Part shown: in pieces, positions 19,514 to 25,239 of the stretch
How the letters are laid out: every line of letters begins with the position of its first letter
Position numbering within the stretch: position 1 is the stretch's first letter
Source of the DNA: CAZRHH01 sp964599885
GTDB lineage: Bacteria > Chloroflexota > Dehalococcoidia > DSTF01 > JACRBR01
DNA: 25,239 bases
Assembly (NCBI GenBank): GCA_964599885.1
Contig: CAZRHH010000046.1
Coordinates: forward strand, 1 to 25,239
Direction of reading: 5' to 3'
Position numbers and translations under genes: made by a program
Notes under the pieces: model-generated
What the model was told of the DNA's origin: nothing
The model's database searches: none
Seen by the model: only the letters and a program-made list of their open reading frames with translations

Positions 19514-21166
19514 TTAGTTCTGGCGCTTCCGCATCCCCATCGCCACGCCGGTCAGGCCGAGCGTTGCGGCGAGGAAGATAGCGGCGGTAGCGGCGCGGCC
19601 CGTGTTGCCGTCGAGCGTGCCTCCGCCGGCGTTCGGCAGCGTCCGGCCAATTGGGCGTGCCGGCGGCGTGGACTGCACACCTTCGGCTGCGGCAACGAAC
19701 GTCTGCGTCGGCGACGCGGTCGATGTCGATCCGGGCGTGCTGGTGGTGGTCACGACGGGCGTCCGCGTCGAGCGGGTGCGGGTGCTCGTAGCCGTGGCGG
19801 TGTTCGTCGCTGTGGACGTCGCGGTGTTCGTCGGCGTGGCGGTCGCGGTGTTCGTGGGCGTCGACGTGGCCGTGTTGGTCGGCGTTGATGTGGCGGTGTT
19901 GGTCGGCGTGGCGGTCGCGGTGTTCGTGGGCGTCGACGTGGCCGTGTTCGTCGGCGTGGCGGTCGCCGTGTTCGTCGGCGTCGACGTGGCGGTGTTCGTC
20001 GGCGTGGCGGTCGCCGTGTTCGTCGGCGTGGCGGTCGCCGTGTTCGTCGGCGTGGCGGTCGCCGTGTTCGTCGGCGTCGACGTCGCCGTGTTCGTGGGCG
20101 TCGACGTGGCCGTGTTCGTCGGCGTCGACGTGGCGGTGTTCGTCGGCGTGGACGTCGCCGTGTTGGTCGGCGTGGACGTCGCCGTGTTGGTCGGCGTCGG
20201 GGTTGCCGTCGGGACGGACGTGTTGGTGGCCGTGACGGTCGGGCTGACAGTTCGCGTCGGCGAGATCGTCGCCGTCACTGTCGGGACCGATGTCTTGGTG
20301 GCGGTGACCACCGTCGGGCTGACGGTGTGTGTGGACGTGGGGCTCACGGTCTTCGTCGGCGTCGCCGTCCGGGTCGCCGTCTTCGTGGGCGTCGCAGTCT
20401 TCGTCGGCGTGGCAGTCTTCGTAGGCGTCGCGGTTTTCGTTGCGGTCGCGGTTGCCGTTTTGGTCGGCGTCGGTGTGGATGTGCGGGTTGGCGTGTGGGT
20501 GGCCGTGTTGGTCGGCGAGACCGTCGCCGTGTGCGTCGGCGCGGTGGTCGATGTCGGGCTCACGGTCTGCGTGACAACCACCGTCTGCGTGACCGAGGTG
20601 GTCGCAGACACGGATGCCGTCGCCGAAACCGACGGAGTGGCGGTGGCGCAGTTGCTGGGCTGGTTGCCAGACAAGCCGGTGATCGGCGACTGTGAGTACT
20701 GTGAGAGGTACCGGTCATACTTCGGGTCGGATGACGGCTCGTTGTCGTTGCCGTCGTCGTAGACCTTGATCGTGCCCGACTGCGTGAACGGCAGCGCGCC
20801 GGTCAGCGAGTACAGCGTATAGTTGTTCATGACGTTGTGATCGACGAGCGTGAAGCCGGCGGGTGGCGCCGGGTGGGGCGTTCCCGTGTTGTCGAAGTAG
20901 TGGTACTCCTTGATGACAGTGCCATCGATGTTCACGTCCACGATCACGAGGCGGTTGTCGTCGGCGCTTACATCGCCGTTCATGTACTTCGCGTTGTACG
21001 CCCAACCGGTGCACGTGTACGTGCCGGTGGCGGTGATGTTGTGCGCGCTCGCAACCATCGTGTTGAGGAGCAGCGCGCCGACGGCAATGGCGCCGAGGGC
21101 GGCGAGCGTCGCGGCGAAGCCTGTCACGGTCCGGCCGTTCTGCCCCTTGTTCAATCGCTGAATCAT
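19514..21166 (-). CDS. Thr/Pro-rich repetitive surface protein with LPNAG-type C-terminal anchor
   Basis: I start at ATG 21166 (GGAGAGAG upstream), giving 550 residues. A signal peptide covers residues 1-42 (cleavage near ASA-HN). A globular N-terminal part of about 130 residues has an aromatic- and Asp-rich, beta-rich look (HYFDNTGTPHP, IKVYDDGNDNE). A stalk of about 310 residues is almost only T, P, S, A, N, K and V, with TPTKTA units and then about seventeen TPTNTATS/A units. It ends LPNAGGG (from residue 510), a hydrophobic segment and RKRQN, the layout of a cell-wall sorting signal with Ala in place of Thr. The stalk resembles heavily O-glycosylatable extended spacers. Function of the head is unknown; surface display is inferred. 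No sortase is in the window. Confidence 0.85.
   Translation of the reverse strand: MIQRLNKGQNGRTVTGFAATLAALGAIAVGALLLNTMVASAHNITATGTYTCTGWAYNAKYMNGDVSADDNRLVIVDVNIDGTVIKEYHYFDNTGTPHPAPPAGFTLVDHNVMNNYTLYSLTGALPFTQSGTIKVYDDGNDNEPSSDPKYDRYLSQYSQSPITGLSGNQPSNCATATPSVSATASVSATTSVTQTVVVTQTVSPTSTTAPTHTATVSPTNTATHTPTRTSTPTPTKTATATATKTATPTKTATPTKTATPTKTATRTATPTKTVSPTSTHTVSPTVVTATKTSVPTVTATISPTRTVSPTVTATNTSVPTATPTPTNTATSTPTNTATSTPTNTATSTPTNTATSTPTNTATSTPTNTATATPTNTATATPTNTATATPTNTATSTPTNTATATPTNTATSTPTNTATATPTNTATSTPTNTATSTPTNTATATPTNTATSTATNTATATSTRTRSTRTPVVTTTSTPGSTSTASPTQTFVAAAEGVQSTPPARPIGRTLPNAGGGTLDGNTGRAATAAIFLAATLGLTGVAMGMRKRQN
19790..20197 (-). repeat. 24-bp coding tandem repeat, about 17 units (TPTNTATS/A)
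   Basis: The units encode the octapeptide TPTNTATS or TPTNTATA; one end unit is TATNTATA. Codons are largely preserved between units but Thr third positions vary. Unit number is likely to change by recombination or slippage in steps of 24 bp, changing stalk length without a frameshift. Confidence 0.9.
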
Positions 21167-21308
21167 CCGTCTCTCTCCATCCCTTGACGCGCCGAACCGC
21201 GCTGTCCGGCTTTCGTTCAAGAAATCAAACGGGCGAGATTGACAAGCGTTACCGATGACGCAAAATCAGATTGCGAAGCGGCTCCACGTGGAATCCGCAC
21301 TAACGTTC

Positions 21309-21317
21309 TGGTATACT
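21309..21317 (+). promoter_or_regulatory. Extended -10 promoter (TGG-TATACT) of nrdJ
   Basis: TATACT with the upstream TG of an extended -10 lies seven bases before the ATG and there is no Shine-Dalgarno, so transcription probably starts at or next to the start codon. The 158-bp spacer 21167-21324 has no good -35 at 16-18 bp. Confidence 0.5.
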
Positions 21318-21324
21318 GAAATCT

Positions 21325-24084
21325 ATGGCCTCGTCCGAGCGCCCGAAGCCCCCCGCGTGGCTCAGTACCCGCGGCTCCCGCAACGCGAAGAGCGGCGCGG
21401 GACGCAGCACGCCCAAACCGGCCCCTGCAAAACGCGCCACCGCCAAACCACCTCCAGCGTCAGCCGCCATCAAGGCATCCAGGAAGCCGCGAAGCCGTCG
21501 AGACGCCGTCGATGTCGCCGACAACGCGCGCGTCGTCCTCGAGCGGCGGTATCTGGCGAAGGACGCCCGCGGCCGGCTGACCGAGACACCCGAAGATCTG
21601 TTCCGCCGCGTCGCGCGCACGATCGCCGAGGCCGAGCGCGCGTTCGTGGAGCCCGCCGCCGGTGACCGCACCGTCGACGAGATGGAACAGCGATTCTACG
21701 CGATGATGGCGTCAATGCGTTTCTTGCCGAACTCGCCGACGCTCGGCAACGCCGGCCGCCCGCTCCAGCAGCTTTCGGCGTGCTTCGTCCTGCCGGTCGA
21801 GGATTCGATGGAGGCGATCTTTGAGTCGCTCAAGAACACGGCGCTGATCCATCAGAGCGGCGGCGGCACCGGGTTCGCGTTCAGCCGGCTGCGGCCGGCG
21901 GGCGATCGCGTCGCGTCGACGGGCGGCATCGCCAGCGGCCCCGCGTCGTTCATGCGCGTGTTCGACGCGGCCACGGAATCGATCAAGCAGGGCGGGACCC
22001 GGCGCGGCGCCAACATGGCGATCCTCGCCGTCGATCACCCTGACATCGAGACGTTCATCAACATCAAGTCGGACATGACGACGCTACAGAACTTCAACAT
22101 CAGCGTCGCCGTGACGGAGCGCTTCATGCTCGCCGTCGAGCGCGACGAAGAGTACGAGCTGATTAATCCGCGCTCGCGCGCCGTGACGGGCCGCCGCAAC
22201 GCGCGCCACATCTTCCACCAGCTCGTCGAGAACGCGTGGCGCAACGGCGATCCGGGGCTCGTATTCCTCGACCGCGTGAACCGCGACAACCCGACGCCGC
22301 AGCTCGGGCGCATCGAAGCGACGAACCCGTGCGGCGAGCAGCCGCTGTTGCCGTACGAGTCGTGCAATCTCGGCTCGCTCAACCTCGCGAAGTTCGTGCA
22401 TGACGATGCGCCGGCCGCGCGCAACGGTGCCCGTGCCCCGCGCAACGGCGCGAAGTCGGCGCGCAACCGCAAGGGTGCCGCAAAGGCGCCCGCGGTCGCG
22501 GCCAGCTTCGACTGGGACGCGCTGGCGGAGGCGATCCCGCTCGCGGTGCGCTTCCTCGACGACGTGATCGAGCAGAACCGCTACCCGATCGCCGAGATCG
22601 ACGAGATGACGAAGCAGACGCGCAAGATCGGCCTCGGCGTCATGGGCTGGGCCGACGTGCTGTTCAAGCTGCGCATCCCGTACGACTCCGACGAAGCGAT
22701 CGAGCTTGCCGCGCGTGTCATGGCGTTCGTACAAGAGCGCGCCGACCGCGCATCGATCGCGCTCGCGGAAGAGCGCGGCGTGTTTCCGGCGTGGCACGGC
22801 TCGATTTACGACCCGGCAGCAGGCGAAGAGCGCGGCGGCCCGCGCTACCGTAACTCGACGCGCACGACCGTCGCGCCGACGGGCACGCTCAGCATCATCG
22901 CCGACTGCTCGGGCGGCATCGAGCCGGCGTTCGCGCTGGCGTTCATGCGGCGGCACCACCTCGATCGCAAGGATCCGTCGAAGATCACGCAGCTGCCCGA
23001 GATCAACAAGACGTTCCGCGCGGCGGCCAAACGAGACGGCTTCTACAGCGACGAGCTGATGCGCCATCTCGCGGACGGCGGCGCGCTGGCTGCGCGCGAC
23101 GACGTTCCCGACTGGGCGAAGCGTGTCTTCGTCACTTCGCACGACATCGATCCGGAGTGGCACGTGCGGATGCAGGCGGCGTTCCAGCGTCACACCGATA
23201 ACGCCGTCAGCAAGACGATCAACTTTCGCAACGAAGCGACCATCGATGACGTGGAGCGTGCATACCTGCTGGCGTACCGCGAGGGCTGCAAGGGCATCAC
23301 CGTCTACCGGGACGGCTCGCGGCAGCATCAGGTGCTGTCGCACGCGACCGCGCGCGGCCCCGAACAAGCGGAAGCCGCCGCGGCCGAGATCGCAATGGCG
23401 TTCGATGGCGTGTTGCCGGCGGGCGCGCACCCTGCGGTGGTGGCGTCGACAGAGCCGCGCCCGCACGACCGCCCGTACCGGCGCCACTTGCCGGACGAAC
23501 GGCGCTCGATCACGCACAAGTTCCGTGTCGGAGAACAGGAGGGCTACGTCACCGTCGGCTTGTACGACGAGGGGCAGCCGGGCGAGATCTTCGTCAACAT
23601 CTCCAAAGAGGGCTCGACGATCCGCGGCCTGATGGACTCCGTCGCGGTGATGACGTCGGTGTCGCTGCAATACGGCGTGCCGCTCGAGAATCTCGTCGCA
23701 AAGTTCCGCGGCGTCCACTTCGAGCCAGCGGGCCTGACGAACAACGCGCAGATCCCCGTCGCGTCGTCACTCGTCGATTACATCTTCCGCTGGCTCGAGC
23801 TGCGGTTTCTTGCTGCGCCAGCAACGGACGCAGCGCCAACGCCCCAGCTCGCGGCGCCAGGCACGCGCAAGGAGCGCGGATCGAAAGCCACGGCGAAAGC
23901 GTCGAAGACCGCACCGCTGGCGGCACCGATCGATCGTACTGTGGCTCCCAGTTCCCAGCCCCCCGTCGCCGGCACCGCACCGGCGACCAGCACTGGCATC
24001 GGCTGCCCGGAGTGCGGCGCGATCCTCTACTTCGCGGAGGGTTGCCTGACGTGCCGGAGCTGCGGCTACACGAAGTGCGGGTGA
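21325..24084 (+). CDS. nrdJ: Adenosylcobalamin-dependent (class II) ribonucleoside-diphosphate/triphosphate reductase
   Basis: The 919-residue protein has the NrdJ core: FLPNSPTLGNAG, LSACFVLPVEDSM, HQSGGGTGFAFSRLRP, IKQGGTRRGANMA, and the active-site stretch NPCGEQPLLPYESCNLGSLNL (NPCGE at 334-338; quoted in part as NPCGEQ). TVAPTGTLSIIADCSGGIEP is also present. The C-terminal CPECG and CRSCGY cysteines are the redox-shuttle/zinc region. It makes deoxynucleotides without oxygen, using B12. The N-terminal 60 residues and residues about 840-890 are Ala/Pro/Lys-rich and disordered-looking. Residues 363-392 are an Arg/Ala/Asn-rich insertion. A leaderless start is likely. Confidence 0.95.
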   Translation: MASSERPKPPAWLSTRGSRNAKSGAGRSTPKPAPAKRATAKPPPASAAIKASRKPRSRRDAVDVADNARVVLERRYLAKDARGRLTETPEDLFRRVARTIAEAERAFVEPAAGDRTVDEMEQRFYAMMASMRFLPNSPTLGNAGRPLQQLSACFVLPVEDSMEAIFESLKNTALIHQSGGGTGFAFSRLRPAGDRVASTGGIASGPASFMRVFDAATESIKQGGTRRGANMAILAVDHPDIETFINIKSDMTTLQNFNISVAVTERFMLAVERDEEYELINPRSRAVTGRRNARHIFHQLVENAWRNGDPGLVFLDRVNRDNPTPQLGRIEATNPCGEQPLLPYESCNLGSLNLAKFVHDDAPAARNGARAPRNGAKSARNRKGAAKAPAVAASFDWDALAEAIPLAVRFLDDVIEQNRYPIAEIDEMTKQTRKIGLGVMGWADVLFKLRIPYDSDEAIELAARVMAFVQERADRASIALAEERGVFPAWHGSIYDPAAGEERGGPRYRNSTRTTVAPTGTLSIIADCSGGIEPAFALAFMRRHHLDRKDPSKITQLPEINKTFRAAAKRDGFYSDELMRHLADGGALAARDDVPDWAKRVFVTSHDIDPEWHVRMQAAFQRHTDNAVSKTINFRNEATIDDVERAYLLAYREGCKGITVYRDGSRQHQVLSHATARGPEQAEAAAAEIAMAFDGVLPAGAHPAVVASTEPRPHDRPYRRHLPDERRSITHKFRVGEQEGYVTVGLYDEGQPGEIFVNISKEGSTIRGLMDSVAVMTSVSLQYGVPLENLVAKFRGVHFEPAGLTNNAQIPVASSLVDYIFRWLELRFLAAPATDAAPTPQLAAPGTRKERGSKATAKASKTAPLAAPIDRTVAPSSQPPVAGTAPATSTGIGCPECGAILYFAEGCLTCRSCGYTKCG

Positions 24085-24112
24085 GCGAGACAGCCAGCTA
24101 GCACTCCGCCAA

Positions 24113-24349
24113 TCAGTGCCCGCAGCCGCAACCGCCGCCGCCGCAACCGCAGCCGCCGCCTGACGGCATCGCGCCGAAGCCGGCGTCGCTGGCGCCTTCG
24201 CCCTTCGATACTGTCGCGAACAGGGAGAGCACACGCGTGCCGCCGCTGTGGCCTTGCGAGCACGTGGCCGGCTCGTCGCCACGGTCGATCGGGCGCAGCA
24301 GTTCGTACTTGGATGCGCAGCGCGAGCAGAAGTATTCGTAGAGCGGCAT
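24113..24349 (-). CDS. FmdB/regulatory zinc-ribbon protein with Gly-Cys tail
   Basis: The 78-residue product begins MPLYEYFCSRC, the FmdB start, with C8xxC11 as the first zinc knuckle. The second knuckle is atypical: C30-S-Q-G-H34 instead of CPxC. It ends in a Gly/Cys tail (GGCGCGGGGCGCGH) often seen in short bacterial FmdB proteins. GAGGTGA lies before the ATG. FmdB family members are of uncertain function, with links to formamidase regulation in one case. It is convergent with nrdJ, their stop codons 29 bases apart, and upstream of a REP-rich spacer, so co-transcription with anything is not evident. Confidence 0.85.
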   Translation of the reverse strand: MPLYEYFCSRCASKYELLRPIDRGDEPATCSQGHSGGTRVLSLFATVSKGEGASDAGFGAMPSGGGCGCGGGGCGCGH

Positions 24350-24451
24350 CGGTTCACCTCGCGATCAGCGTAGATGGGGTGGCGGCGCGGCGCAAACGGG
24401 CGTTGGAACGGCGAGCGTGCGTCGTGACGCGTCTGAGGAGCAACCGGACAC

Positions 24452-24477
24452 GGACAGGTCTGCAGACCTGTCCCTAC
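24452..24477 (-). repeat. REP-like element, family B, GTAG-footed
   Basis: On the minus strand GTAG is followed by GGACAGGTCTGCAGACCTG and TCC. It is the second copy of the element at 18886-18911, with one difference in the loop. Confidence 0.75.
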
Positions 24478-24542
24478 GAGGGTGGGTGCCGGTTGGTGCG
24501 TTGATGGCCCTGTCGTCGCGCGGTGACGCTAAAGCGGACATG

Positions 24543-24599
24543 ATCGGTTTGACACACTGAAGCTCCGCTGTGCTTTCGAGGTCGGTGTGTCAAACGGAT
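24543..24599 (+). repeat. 15-bp inverted repeat flanking a half REP palindrome
   Basis: ATCGGTTTGACACAC pairs with GTGTGTCAAACGGAT (one mismatch) across 27 bases that include GAAGCTCCGCTGTGC. It lies between the sigma-factor 3' end and the fmdB 5' end. The 304-bp region 24350-24653 holds this, two REP-like elements and no gene. Confidence 0.6.
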
Positions 24600-24603
24600 C
24601 ACT

Positions 24604-24625
24604 GCCGCTGAAGCTCCGCGGCTAC
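24604..24625 (-). repeat. Degenerate REP-like element, family A, GTAG-footed
   Basis: On the minus strand GTAGCC, then GCGGAGCTTCAGCGGC: the left arm of family A is complete and the right arm is shortened. A second GTAG lies five bases further out. Confidence 0.55.
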
Positions 24626-24653
24626 GCTACGTCCGTTCTTCATGGCGGATCGC

Positions 24654-25239
<586 letters not shown>

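Noticed and set aside
19790..20197. 24-bp repeats as a CRISPR array
   Set aside because: The repeats are directly tandem with no spacers, in frame and protein-coding.
19602..20762. A 386-codon plus-strand frame of Val/Gly repeats (VFVGVDVAV units)
   Set aside because: It is the exact reverse strand of the Thr/Pro stalk; the opposite frame has a signal peptide, head domain and anchor.
22084..23718. A 544-codon minus-strand frame inside nrdJ
   Set aside because: It is the antisense shadow of a conserved enzyme core and lacks any recognised motif.

Overview
The window is high-GC, gene-dense bacterial chromosome. My best guess for the source is a Chloroflexota (Dehalococcoidia-like) bacterium. 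This is an inference from the gene mix: F420 assembly genes, the methylmalonyl-CoA/B12 set, a B12-dependent ribonucleotide reductase, tandem Flp pilins, a class V aminotransferase next to serA, and a long Thr/Pro surface stalk. There is no rRNA to confirm it. No prophage, CRISPR array, transposase or integrase is visible.

Layout. 1-846 (+): the end of cofC overlaps a nitroreductase, probably the last steps of an F420-0 pathway. 932-2614 (+): a translationally coupled lipoprotein and secreted metzincin protease; the protease has lost its calcium-binding tail to a one-base frameshift and then meets a GxxExxY gene on the other strand (to 2990). 3027-4435 (-): methylmalonyl-CoA mutase B12-binding subunit and its MeaB chaperone, separated by a 14-nt tandem repeat. 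4651-5765 (+): two coupled, unrecognised secreted or anchored proteins. 5835-7624 (-): methylmalonyl-CoA epimerase coupled to a three-domain VOC protein. 7972-9870 (-): a DinB/DfsB-like protein and a membrane HD-GYP phosphodiesterase. 10002-10078: tRNA-Val(UAC) with a clear promoter. 10416-11961 (+): a PAP2/IPC-synthase-like membrane enzyme and two Flp pilins. 12186-15137 (+): class V aminotransferase and SerA, probably serine biosynthesis. 15185-17194 (+): CapA-like lipoprotein and an atypical SDR. 17424-19237: HNH endonuclease (-), second DinB-like protein (+), ABM monooxygenase (-). 19514-21166 (-): mucin-like surface protein. 21325-24084 (+): NrdJ. 24113-25239 (-): FmdB-like zinc ribbon and the 3' part of a primary sigma factor.

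Cobalamin links several genes: the mutase subunit, MeaB and NrdJ need or serve B12, and the epimerase feeds the mutase. Propionyl-CoA-derived carbon entering as succinyl-CoA is the likely pathway; the large mutase subunit and propionyl-CoA carboxylase are not in the window.

The intergenic DNA is the most unusual part. It carries at least ten short palindromes in several unrelated sequence families, and most share one architecture: GTAG immediately 5' of a hairpin, the hallmark of REP elements moved by RAYT transposases. Two pairs are arranged with GTAG ends facing outward about 150 bp apart. A second repeat type built on AACCACAG followed by short tandem units lies beside GxxExxY and capA. 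Several genes (mutase subunit, epimerase, serA, nrdJ) have a -10-like hexamer 6-10 nt before the start codon and no Shine-Dalgarno, suggesting leaderless mRNAs.
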